A model generated the notes under the pieces. It was not told the DNA's origin. It searched no databases and was given only the letters and a program-made list of their open reading frames with translations. The translations under genes were made by a program, and so were the position numbers. From Halapricum hydrolyticum (GTDB lineage: Archaea > Halobacteriota > Halobacteria > Halobacteriales > Haloarculaceae), in NCBI RefSeq assembly GCF_025517535.1, contig NZ_JAOPKC010000004.1, positions 1 through 64,000 of the forward strand: a stretch of DNA of 64,000 nt, read 5' to 3'. The stretch's first letter is position 1. Every line of letters starts with the position of its first letter. Of the stretch, positions 1 to 7,372 are shown in pieces.

Positions 1-96
1 GTTCGGGACAATAATGATCGTGGCGTCGATGACCTGATGGAAGAAATCGATCACCTGTTCGTTCATTCAACAGCTGACGCTAACGTGCAAAGCTGA
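1..96 (+). CDS. C-terminal fragment of an unidentified protein
   Basis: An open frame enters from the left edge and ends at a TGA at 94-96, giving the last 31 residues of a protein (ending HSTADANVQS). The start is outside the window. The tail is acidic, as usual in haloarchaea, and too short to assign to a family. Confidence 0.5.
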   Translation, partial: VRDNNDRGVDDLMEEIDHLFVHSTADANVQS

Positions 97-210
97 GTAG
101 AATATTTACTCGTACGTCCAGATACAACTGGACGGACTGTTCAACCATTATTTACCAATAAGAAGCAAGAAGAAGGAGGTACGAGTCCAGCACGGTTAGG
201 GTCTGATGCG

Positions 211-687
211 ATGGCAATTAGGCTATTTAGGAATGAAAATAACCCTGATAGCGTGAAAAAGTACGGAAGAGAACGATCTCTTAATCAATGCCCTGACTGC
301 GGTGGATCTGTGGTAAAGTGGAATCAAGTTGATGCCGAAAAAACGGGCCGAATCTTTGAGTGCCAGGACTGTGGATCACAACACCGTAGAGCAATAATGT
401 GGGATCACGGACTCTCCACCGAGCAGAAATTCACTTACCATGTAGTCCGACACTTCTTTTCTGATGCACACAGAGTAGGATCATCAGAACTCCACGAAGG
501 CGAACTCTTGGATAGAGTTCGACAGTATCGAATCCGGGGTGATCGCAACAGTGGTGATGCAGACAGTGAGACGTACCAACATAAAGAAAATCAAGACTGG
601 GAAAAAGATGTTCGAAAACCGTACTTAGATGCGGTATATAAATTTGGAATTTACGACAGGGTAATCTCTGCTGTGGGAGAGACGTAA
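211..687 (+). CDS. Small zinc-ribbon protein, function unknown
   Basis: This 158-aa protein has a zinc ribbon near its N terminus: CPDC at about residues 27-30 and CQDC at about 51-54. The rest is charged and shows no motif I recognise. A zinc ribbon of this kind often binds nucleic acid or a protein partner, but that is inference. An SD-like GGAGGT lies at 176-181, about 30 nt before the ATG, which is too far to support this start, and no in-frame start lies closer to it. A T-rich run directly follows the stop, so the gene looks monocistronic. It belongs to the AT-richer island. Confidence 0.6.
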   Translation: MAIRLFRNENNPDSVKKYGRERSLNQCPDCGGSVVKWNQVDAEKTGRIFECQDCGSQHRRAIMWDHGLSTEQKFTYHVVRHFFSDAHRVGSSELHEGELLDRVRQYRIRGDRNSGDADSETYQHKENQDWEKDVRKPYLDAVYKFGIYDRVISAVGET

Positions 688-697
688 TTTTATTTTT
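688..697 (+). terminator. Oligo-T terminator after the zinc-ribbon gene
   Basis: TTTTATTTTT follows the stop codon directly. Runs of T like this end transcription in archaea without needing a hairpin. A perfect palindrome, TGGCAATTGCCA, lies a few bases further on at 704-715. Confidence 0.45.
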
Positions 698-734
698 ATG
701 GGTTGGCAATTGCCAGTTCTCTGAAACCTGTAAC

Positions 735-907
735 ACTTTCACCCTGAGTGGCGTTGTATCTCGGATTGATCTTCCATCCCCGCTAAGACGTTATTATCAA
801 TGGGCATGGATGGTGTATTCAGAATTCTGCAATACCAGCCCCAATATTTCGGAACCCAAATAAATTTAAAAGTTCGTGTTATGAGGCTATCAACCACTTT
901 CACCCTG
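735..907 (+). repeat. Pair of 12-bp direct repeats in a non-coding stretch
   Basis: ACTTTCACCCTG occurs at 735-746 and again at 896-907, within the 261-bp gap between the zinc-ribbon and exonuclease genes. The second copy ends about 12 bp before the TATA box of the exonuclease gene, so the pair could be a regulatory site. I see no gene in this gap. Confidence 0.4.
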
Positions 908-918
908 GTTTACGGAAA

Positions 919-926
919 CTTATATT
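919..926 (+). promoter_or_regulatory. TATA box, leaderless promoter of the exonuclease gene
   Basis: CTTATATT is centred about 27 bp before the ATG at 949, the spacing of a haloarchaeal leaderless promoter. Confidence 0.5.
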
Positions 927-948
927 CATACATTGACTACTATTCAAC

Positions 949-1599
949 ATGGGTAATCTTGCACCAGTTGCATTCGATATTGAAACCTCTGGCTTAGATG
1001 ACCAGGCTGTAGTAACTGTTGCTGGGATATCACATCAACTGACCAATTGGATTGTGCTAAATACTGGGGACCGTCACGCCTCCACTGACTCCCTTACAGA
1101 AGCACTCAATCAATGTACGGATAATCAAACCGAACTCACTGTAGTAGCGAACGAAGAGATGCTACTTCGAACTCTCGATGACTTCGCTGATAATCGGATT
1201 GACGGCGATATCCATTACCTCACAGCCTACAATGGGGAAACCTGGAATGGGGGGTTTGATCTTCCATTTCTCCGATCTGCCTGCATCCGAAATGATGTTC
1301 CGTGGCCTTTCGGTGATATTGCCTACGCAGACACAATGGAGGCTACAAGCCGGTTTGCCACAAACGATGTTGGTGACTTGGTGGGCGTCTACAATACACT
1401 CATTGGTGACGACAATTGTGATCCATTCACAGACAGTGAAGAAGCCGTCACAGCGTTCGAAAACGGAGACTGGCTACCACTTCTGAAGCATAATCTGGCT
1501 GATATCGAGCGGACACGGGAACTTGCTGAGCTTGCTGGACGGTTCGTTCCGAGTTCCGATTTTGCGATGAAAAATCTCGCGCCGCCGGAGGTTCGATAA
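949..1599 (+). CDS. DEDD-family 3'-5' exonuclease-like protein
   Basis: A 216-aa protein of the RNase H-fold DEDD exonuclease superfamily, close in pattern to the exonuclease domain of family B polymerases. Exo I is FDIET near residue 9. Exo II is the stretch AYNGETWNGGFDLPFL around residues 94-109, with the expected N and D. Exo III is probably HNLADIERT around residue 181. No polymerase domain follows, so it is a stand-alone exonuclease, probably acting on DNA or RNA ends. It is leaderless and lies 3 bp upstream of the CoiA-like gene, so the two are probably cotranscribed. Substrate unknown; a defence or DNA-uptake role is inference from the island setting. Confidence 0.65.
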   Translation: MGNLAPVAFDIETSGLDDQAVVTVAGISHQLTNWIVLNTGDRHASTDSLTEALNQCTDNQTELTVVANEEMLLRTLDDFADNRIDGDIHYLTAYNGETWNGGFDLPFLRSACIRNDVPWPFGDIAYADTMEATSRFATNDVGDLVGVYNTLIGDDNCDPFTDSEEAVTAFENGDWLPLLKHNLADIERTRELAELAGRFVPSSDFAMKNLAPPEVR

Positions 1600-1602
1600 C
1601 CG

Positions 1603-2247
1603 ATGTTCACCGCCATACACAGCTCATCTGATCAACTGATATCTGGAGTTGATGTCATAGACCCGAAGTCGCTGTTCTCAGATACAGACACCTACTGTTG
1701 CCTGCTCTGTAATGACGAAGTAGAATTTAATCGAAGGGCAGATCAGCACGAACTCTTCACACACAGTAGTGGGAAGGATGATTGTTTCAGTCGTCCCCAG
1801 AATTCTGTTGTACATCAAGTAGGTTGTGAGAAAGCAATAAAAACCGCTTGTACTCAGCTTGGGTACGATCGAGAAACCGTTGATATTGAATCAGATATCA
1901 AAAAAGGAGGTGGTTCGATGAGAGCAGATGTCGTCATTGAAGAACCAGAACCAGTCGTTGTTGAACTTTATTATAAGAGTCGGCTATGTGCTTTGTATCG
2001 GAAACTCGATGTGATGTTGAATAAAGGATACTCCTGTTACATAATTTGTGTAGCGCCTGGTCAGTACAAGCCAGCACACAAGCCAGAGGATTTTGATGAG
2101 AGTTTGCAGGAGTATGGTCCAATCGAAGTGGGGCGTTTCGTTCCTGAATTCAACATGCTCTCCTTCGGAACCAGAATAACAGCAGAGATTGTTGATTTGA
2201 AACTACCAAGTCGTGTGGATGGTGACGGGTACATTCTATCGGGTTAA
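1603..2247 (+). CDS. CoiA-like putative nuclease with N-terminal zinc motif
   Basis: This 214-aa protein resembles competence protein CoiA in layout. A zinc-binding segment comes first (YCCLLC near residue 33, then His and Cys through HELFTHSSGKDDC). A restriction-endonuclease-like core follows, with ADVVIEE near residue 107 and VVVELYYKS near 119. That gives a D...E-x-Y-K arrangement, where CoiA itself usually has E-x-Q. It starts 3 bp after the exonuclease stop. The pair looks like a two-nuclease unit. CoiA-like nucleases are found in competence and defence loci, but the role here is unknown. Confidence 0.55.
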   Translation: MFTAIHSSSDQLISGVDVIDPKSLFSDTDTYCCLLCNDEVEFNRRADQHELFTHSSGKDDCFSRPQNSVVHQVGCEKAIKTACTQLGYDRETVDIESDIKKGGGSMRADVVIEEPEPVVVELYYKSRLCALYRKLDVMLNKGYSCYIICVAPGQYKPAHKPEDFDESLQEYGPIEVGRFVPEFNMLSFGTRITAEIVDLKLPSRVDGDGYILSG

Positions 2248-2361
2248 TCGAGAATATTCCGTGATCCTTGAGCCCGACCTTTGACTCAAGTATCACAGAG
2301 TTCGATGAGATGAGAACAGTCGAGGACTGCGATTGCATGTCTGGTGTTCGTGCTGTTCCTT

Positions 2362-2982
2362 TCAGACCCTTCTGAAGTGGTCGTAGACGCGCTCTGTTGT
2401 TTGGATAGAACGATGTCTGAGACGGTTGCGAACGTCATAAAGAGTATTCCCGTTGTTCTCATGGAGCATTCGGTAAGCGACGCTGTGACGCAATGAGTGT
2501 GGCGTCACATCACTTGGGTCTCCACGACTACCATCCAGTTTGAATGGTTGAACATCAGCAGTCTCAGCAACTGCATGGAGCATGTATCGGATGCCTTGCT
2601 CGGAGATCCGGTTTGATTTCCTTGACGGAAACAGGGATTCAGTCTCCTTCCATCTTGAAGCCAGATAGGAATTCAGCGTTCGGGTGGTCTCACTATCCAA
2701 ATTGATCGTTACCGCACTGGGAGTATTCTCGTTCGGATAATCTTTCTGAACATTTGCTGGTAGGTAAAGCGCTGTATTATTGTCACGCAGCATCTCGACA
2801 TCAACCTGAACAAGTTCACCTACTCGCAATCCACTGTCGTAAAGCAGACCGATGATCGCATCGTTTCGCTGCTGAAGATATGAGGCGAAGGTGTCGTCGT
2901 AGCAAGCGTTCCGAAGTGTATCCACTTGGGTCGGTTCCAACCACACTTTCGCGCGAATGTTGGAATTTGTTTCTTGGGTCAT
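2362..2982 (-). CDS. Short tyrosine recombinase (phage-type integrase)
   Basis: A 206-aa tyrosine recombinase made almost only of the catalytic domain. The catalytic residues are visible in order: Arg in SGLRVGEL (about residue 53), HSLRH (about 164), the second His in RLRHRS and the nucleophile Tyr in YDHF near the C terminus. The usual N-terminal arm-binding or SAM-like domain is missing, so it is shorter than XerC/D (about 300 aa). It starts with ATG. A perfect 13-8-13 inverted repeat built like a recombination core site begins 45 bp upstream of its start. It may act at that site, either for integration of part of the island or for an inversion switch. Confidence 0.8.
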   Translation of the reverse strand: MTQETNSNIRAKVWLEPTQVDTLRNACYDDTFASYLQQRNDAIIGLLYDSGLRVGELVQVDVEMLRDNNTALYLPANVQKDYPNENTPSAVTINLDSETTRTLNSYLASRWKETESLFPSRKSNRISEQGIRYMLHAVAETADVQPFKLDGSRGDPSDVTPHSLRHSVAYRMLHENNGNTLYDVRNRLRHRSIQTTERVYDHFRRV

Positions 2983-3026
2983 GATCTGATTGGTGGTTTA
3001 TAAGCAATAGAAGGTTCCACTCATTT

Positions 3027-3060
3027 GAATGTAGGAGTTCGTAAACAAACTCCTACATTC
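3027..3060. other. loxP-like 34-bp candidate recombination site
   Basis: A 13-bp arm GAATGTAGGAGTT (3027-3039) and its exact reverse complement (3048-3060) flank an asymmetric 8-bp spacer CGTAAACA (3040-3047). One more pair (T3026-A3061) extends the arms to 14. The 13-8-13 plan is that of loxP and FRT core sites for tyrosine recombinases. It lies just upstream of the short recombinase gene. Alternatively it is a transcribed hairpin, since four Ts follow at 3063-3066. A second perfect palindrome, TGTGTCGACACA, lies at 3090-3101. Confidence 0.5.
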
Positions 3061-3103
3061 AGTTTTGCGGGCATTGAAGTAGGCTCAGCTGTGTCGACAC
3101 AAT

Positions 3104-3233
3104 GCCGGGCGCTCAGAGATGTGCGATCCGGCTCCCCAAGAGAGAGTGACCCCTCGGCATGGTGGCCGAGGTTCACCCGCACAAAACCCGACGGTGGTGC
3201 GTCGGGTTTTTCGGGCCGCAGTGGTGTGCGGCC
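3104..3233 (+). ncRNA. Candidate structured RNA: three hairpins with the same hexaloop
   Basis: Three consecutive hairpins can be drawn: stem 3152-3158/3165-3171 with loop ATGGTG; stem 3183-3193/3200-3210 (11 perfect pairs) with loop GTGGTG; and stem 3214-3220/3227-3233 with loop GTGGTG. A fourth interrupted stem (3104-3108/3128-3132 plus 3110-3112/3123-3125) precedes them. The stems differ in sequence while the loops are the same, which suggests selection on structure and on the loop. The strand is inferred from the T-run after the second hairpin. Open frames here are short and unconvincing. No other gene lies between 2983 and 3398. Confidence 0.45.
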
Positions 3234-3398
3234 GTTCATCTTTACAAACACCCGAAGTGAAGTCTTTAGGGTGTAGGAAGATAAGACGGAACAGGAGTTT
3301 CTGTAGCTAAGGATTATACAGAAGGGCAGAGCTGGAAAGGGAATTCGTAGTGCCGAGATGATTAAGATCCCCTCGTATCAGTGTTTAGAGGTTGTGTC

Positions 3399-6300
3399 TC
3401 AAGGGGTCCGTAGTGGATATCTCCCTTCGACGGCGGGGCAGTCCCACCGGAGGTCACAGTCGGCACAAGTCTCCTCTGTCGGTGCCTCCTCCGGATCTGG
3501 AGCGGGCCACGACTCCATGCGCCGACTGTCCTCGATATTGTTGACTGTGTTACTGAATATCTCGATTGCACGGTCAATTTTATCCCTGGTAAATGAAATC
3601 TCGACCATGGCGTCTTCGGGATTTCTCTCGCCAAGGAAGTACAGTACTGCGCGGGAGGGCAAGTCGCCGTTTTTCAGTTCGAATAGCCCCGCGTATACCT
3701 GCATCTGGAACCGATAGTTCTGCATGTCTTGGCTGTCCTCCGGTGGAACTTGGGACGCTTTGTAATCCCAAATCTCCCAGTCACTGGGATCATTGTCGTC
3801 AGCAGCAGACCGTGTTAGCACGTCTACTGTGCCCTGCAGAACGAAATCCTCGTGTTGGCGCTTGAGTTGGTGCTCAGTGTCCTTCACGGCAGGATACAAC
3901 TCATCGCCCATCTGGCTGTTAAACCGTTTTATGTACTCAAGCGCTTTCTCTTCAGCCTTCTCGCTCATCGGGTAGATCCCCCGAGAGACCAGCGACTCGC
4001 TTACCTGCTCAAAGTACTCTTCGACAGTTCCCTCGTCTGGAACCACACCCGCCTCCTTGCCTTCGATCTGTCCCTTGTATTGCTGGTGAATCCGATCCAG
4101 CGTCCGGTGTACCACCTGACCGAAGTAGAGCTGTCCCGACCCAGCTGGCGAGAAGCCGAAGTCCGTGAAATGTCCGTACTGTCTGGCGCACCGTCGGTAC
4201 GAGAGGATATCCCCGGTCACGCTGTAGCGACGGCGTGGCCCGTCGTCGGCCTCGAAATCACGGTCTATTGTCCGGTAGCGGTCGAAATCAGCTTCTTCCC
4301 CGATTTCTGCGTCGTTCGCGTCAAACCACTCTGTATGGAGTGGTTCGCCGGTTGTATCGTGGCCAAGCGCGATCTGTTCGACCGAACTTCTGGATCCAGT
4401 CAATACGAGTTGGTCCTGCGCTCGTGAGTACTGAACGAAGAAACGACGGACATTGTCTCTGTCCGCACGCTCTTCTGGCGTTGAATCGAGCGAAAGCCCC
4501 GAGTACGGTGCCAACTCGTTCTCCATGAAATGCGTACCTCCTGGGCCGTCTCGTTTGTTGATGTCTCCAGCGAACACCACAGGGAATTCAAGTCCCTTCG
4601 CCTGATGGACGGTCATCACTTGGACAAGTCCCTCGGGAATCTGGTCGTACGGATCCTCTGGTTCATCGAATCCTGAGTTTGCGACGTATTGCAGGAAATT
4701 ATAGTAGAATCCCCGAAGCCATCCATGAGAGAAATGACCTGGGATATTGGCCGATGTACGGAGATTCCCGCTGTACACGTTCGAATACGCTTCGATGAGG
4801 TTCGAGAGTCGAGCGAGTCGAACCGAGCGGTTCGGATCCTCTTCACGCCAGGTACTGAAGGGTTCACGTGAGAGGATACGGTAAAACACGTCTTGAACCG
4901 TTTCCAGTTCCTCTTCGAATCCTGCCCGGTCTAAGCTCTCGTACGATCGTTTGATGTATTCATCGAGTTCGGAACCTTCGTTCGTCTTGCGGAACTCGTC
5001 GAACCGCTCGGTCCACTCGTCTACCGTGTCAAGGAATCGGCCACGCATGTAGTCCGCTTCGCGGACGGCATGATAGCGGTCGAGCAGCGTTACGAGTGCT
5101 CCTAACGCCAGTTGGACTTCTTCCTGCTCGGTGAGTGCCTTGTTCCGCGGATTGTATATCGGTATTCCAGCGTCCCGTAACGCATCAACGAAGTCTTGAG
5201 CATTCTGGGGAGATTCCCGCGTGCTCCGCAGGAGTAGCGCGATCTGGCTGTAATCGTCGATAATTCCCTCATCAAGCAGGAATTCGATGAAGGAGGCCAT
5301 TCGGTCGGCAGCGTCACGACGAGAGTCGCCCAGTATTGCACTAACTGCTGGGTAATCTCCATCGATACCAGCGGCGGACTCAAGCGATTCCTTCTCCCCT
5401 GCCCGAGCAGAGGACGGTAGGTTCTGGTGATTTCCAATGTATCTGTTGATCCAATCGACGACGTCGGAATGCGAGCGGAAGTTCTGTGTTAGTTGAACCG
5501 TTTCCGGTTCAACGCCGAACTCCGTCCGACACTTCTCGCCGAACCGAACCATACACTCAACGGATCCACCTCGGAATCGGTACATCGCCTGATCGTCGTC
5601 TCCGACGACAGTGATATCGCTGTCGCAGGCCTGCGCCAGTTCGAAGTAGATAGCTTCCTGAAGCGGGTTCGTATCTTGATACTCATCGACGAGTACGTAC
5701 TCAAGTGGCGGCTGATCCAACTCCTCGTTACCGTTGACGAAACTCCGACCGAACTCCGAATCGAGGAAGTTCAGAAAATGTAGCTGGAGTTCTGCGAAAT
5801 CTGTTCGGTACTCTTCGGCAAGCGTCTCCTGATATCGAGACAGTTCGTCAGCGAGTTCTCGAAGCACCGACTCGTCGGCTTCGGCTAACTCGTCTGGATC
5901 AACCAGATACTGTCGGGTTTTGTTGAGAACCTGTGTGGCTATCTGGGTGGCTTGCCAGGTGTTCGGTCCGTATTCCGAACTAAACCGCGGCATGACTGGA
6001 CGGAAGTACTCGTAGACCTCGGAGTTACTCTTGACCCAGTCAACCGCCTCGGCATTTCGCTTGATAAAGAACTCTTGATCTTCTCCGTCGAGAAGTTCGA
6101 GGTCGATGTACTCCGGATATCGGAACTCGCGCATGACCTCGTCACAGAGGCTGTGAAGCGTCCCAGTACGAAGATTTTCGACATCGATGTCGTCGCCGTA
6201 TCCGAAGTCCTCAACCGCGTTCGTAATCCGGTCTTGGAGTTCCTCAGCACCCTTCTCCGTAAAGGTCGTCAGCATGATCGACTCTGCGGGTACGCCCTCT

Positions 6301-6482
6301 ACAGTCAGTAGCTTGAGCGTCCTGATAATGAGAGCCTCTGTTTTCCCGGTTCCTGGTCCTGCGATGACCCAAAGCGGCCCGTCTTCGTGCTCCAGAATGT
6401 CGGATTTGCCGCCACGAATCTTCCACCCATGAACCTCTTTCCACCGCGCTCGGAATTCCTCCTTCGAAAGTGTATCAACCAT
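3399..6482 (-). CDS. UvrD/PcrA-type helicase fused to a Cas4/RecB-like Fe-S nuclease
   Basis: About 1027 aa. The N-terminal two thirds is an SF1A helicase: Walker A AGPGTGKTEA near residue 42, DEYQDT (motif II), GDDDQAMYRF (III), TQNFRSH (IV), TVHQAKGLEFPVV (V) and VQYSRAQDQLVL (VI). The last 280 residues are a PD-(D/E)XK nuclease with the Cas4/AddB-type cysteine pattern: one Cys in YRRCARQY, catalytic DYK in WEIWDYKAS, and CADCDLRWDC near the end for a 4Fe-4S cluster. It should unwind DNA and degrade it from ends, like AddAB or RecBCD. The ATG at 6482 was chosen over upstream codons because the conserved region begins just after it. It is the last gene of a minus-strand run, separated from its neighbours, and probably part of the defence cargo. 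Confidence 0.85.
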   Translation of the reverse strand: MVDTLSKEEFRARWKEVHGWKIRGGKSDILEHEDGPLWVIAGPGTGKTEALIIRTLKLLTVEGVPAESIMLTTFTEKGAEELQDRITNAVEDFGYGDDIDVENLRTGTLHSLCDEVMREFRYPEYIDLELLDGEDQEFFIKRNAEAVDWVKSNSEVYEYFRPVMPRFSSEYGPNTWQATQIATQVLNKTRQYLVDPDELAEADESVLRELADELSRYQETLAEEYRTDFAELQLHFLNFLDSEFGRSFVNGNEELDQPPLEYVLVDEYQDTNPLQEAIYFELAQACDSDITVVGDDDQAMYRFRGGSVECMVRFGEKCRTEFGVEPETVQLTQNFRSHSDVVDWINRYIGNHQNLPSSARAGEKESLESAAGIDGDYPAVSAILGDSRRDAADRMASFIEFLLDEGIIDDYSQIALLLRSTRESPQNAQDFVDALRDAGIPIYNPRNKALTEQEEVQLALGALVTLLDRYHAVREADYMRGRFLDTVDEWTERFDEFRKTNEGSELDEYIKRSYESLDRAGFEEELETVQDVFYRILSREPFSTWREEDPNRSVRLARLSNLIEAYSNVYSGNLRTSANIPGHFSHGWLRGFYYNFLQYVANSGFDEPEDPYDQIPEGLVQVMTVHQAKGLEFPVVFAGDINKRDGPGGTHFMENELAPYSGLSLDSTPEERADRDNVRRFFVQYSRAQDQLVLTGSRSSVEQIALGHDTTGEPLHTEWFDANDAEIGEEADFDRYRTIDRDFEADDGPRRRYSVTGDILSYRRCARQYGHFTDFGFSPAGSGQLYFGQVVHRTLDRIHQQYKGQIEGKEAGVVPDEGTVEEYFEQVSESLVSRGIYPMSEKAEEKALEYIKRFNSQMGDELYPAVKDTEHQLKRQHEDFVLQGTVDVLTRSAADDNDPSDWEIWDYKASQVPPEDSQDMQNYRFQMQVYAGLFELKNGDLPSRAVLYFLGERNPEDAMVEISFTRDKIDRAIEIFSNTVNNIEDSRRMESWPAPDPEEAPTEETCADCDLRWDCPAVEGRYPLRTP

Positions 6483-6621
6483 AGAAGACTTGCCTCGCTT
6501 TTGATGCAGATATAGCAATTACCAGGGGAAGGTAAACTAATTTGGGGAGAATAAAGGGACGTATCAGTCGCTCAACCTCGTCATTGCCCACAGGTATTGT
6601 ACCTACCCATCAACCACCCAT

Positions 6622-7167
6622 TTACCAAAAACTCGGGCCACGGACGCCACGCCGACCAACAATTAGTGAAATTGTGAGAATAACAACGAGTGTTGCACCT
6701 GTCAAAAGCAACCACTGACTGGGAGACTGGAGTTCTCTGTATGCTAAATATACCTGGACGAACGCTCCAGCAGCCAGAAATCCGGTTGCTATCGTAAGTA
6801 CGACATCAATTTTGCGACTTTCAGAGCGCCACCTCTCTTCCATCTCGGTTCGCTTTCGCTCATGTGCCACCTGATACCCTGCATCTGTTAATCGGTATAC
6901 TACAAAATCGGTGTCCTCGAACGGCCTTATATAATCCACAAGGCCTTCCTCCAGAAGATGATTTAACTCAATTATCGCTTGATTCTCAGTTAGTTCAGTC
7001 TCCGTAAGTATTTCAGAGTCTGACGATAACTGCTCAACAACTGCGTAGTCTGTATCAGAGGTACGTATGTGCGCGAGACTGACAACAACGTCTGTCTTGT
7101 ATAATACCTCAAGAACGCTGATCCATCCGCGAGTAACCCATTTGTCTCCTTCAACTGTCCTCTCCAT
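6622..7167 (-). CDS. Winged-helix protein with two C-terminal membrane helices
   Basis: A 181-aa protein. Residues 10-110 look like a PadR/HxlR-like winged helix (ITETELTENQ-type region, then a wing-like YRLTDAGYQVA). Residues about 122-141 and 154-171 are hydrophobic membrane helices, with GRRG at the cytoplasmic end. The ATG at 7167 is preferred over an upstream TTG because a TATA element at 7193-7203 gives leaderless initiation there. It could be a membrane-anchored regulator or sensor near the UvrD-nuclease gene. Function unknown. Confidence 0.6.
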   Translation of the reverse strand: MERTVEGDKWVTRGWISVLEVLYKTDVVVSLAHIRTSDTDYAVVEQLSSDSEILTETELTENQAIIELNHLLEEGLVDYIRPFEDTDFVVYRLTDAGYQVAHERKRTEMEERWRSESRKIDVVLTIATGFLAAGAFVQVYLAYRELQSPSQWLLLTGATLVVILTISLIVGRRGVRGPSFW

Positions 7168-7192
7168 CGAGAACTGCAAGACTCAGAACGGC

Positions 7193-7203
7193 AATAAATA
7201 TAC
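7193..7203 (-). promoter_or_regulatory. TATA box, leaderless promoter of the winged-helix membrane gene
   Basis: On the minus strand this reads GTATATTTATT, centred about 30 bp before the ATG at 7167. Confidence 0.5.
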
Positions 7204-7372
7204 TCATACTCTACTGACCGAGACTTCCAGCAGTGAGTGAGTGCATCCACTCGACAGTGAATCCGGTAGGACTCATCTTGAGCTGAATCTACCGTCAGGT
7301 CTGACCACAATACTCTGTAGTCAGCATAGAGATCTTATCAGATGTCAAGGGTTTCAACAGATCCGAGTCAAA

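Noticed and set aside
800..997. 65-aa plus-strand frame
   Set aside because: Covers the promoter and start of the exonuclease gene in another frame; AT-rich noise.
3021..3276. Short overlapping open frames on both strands
   Set aside because: They lie across the inverted repeat and hairpins, mirror each other because of the palindromes, and have no domain or promoter.
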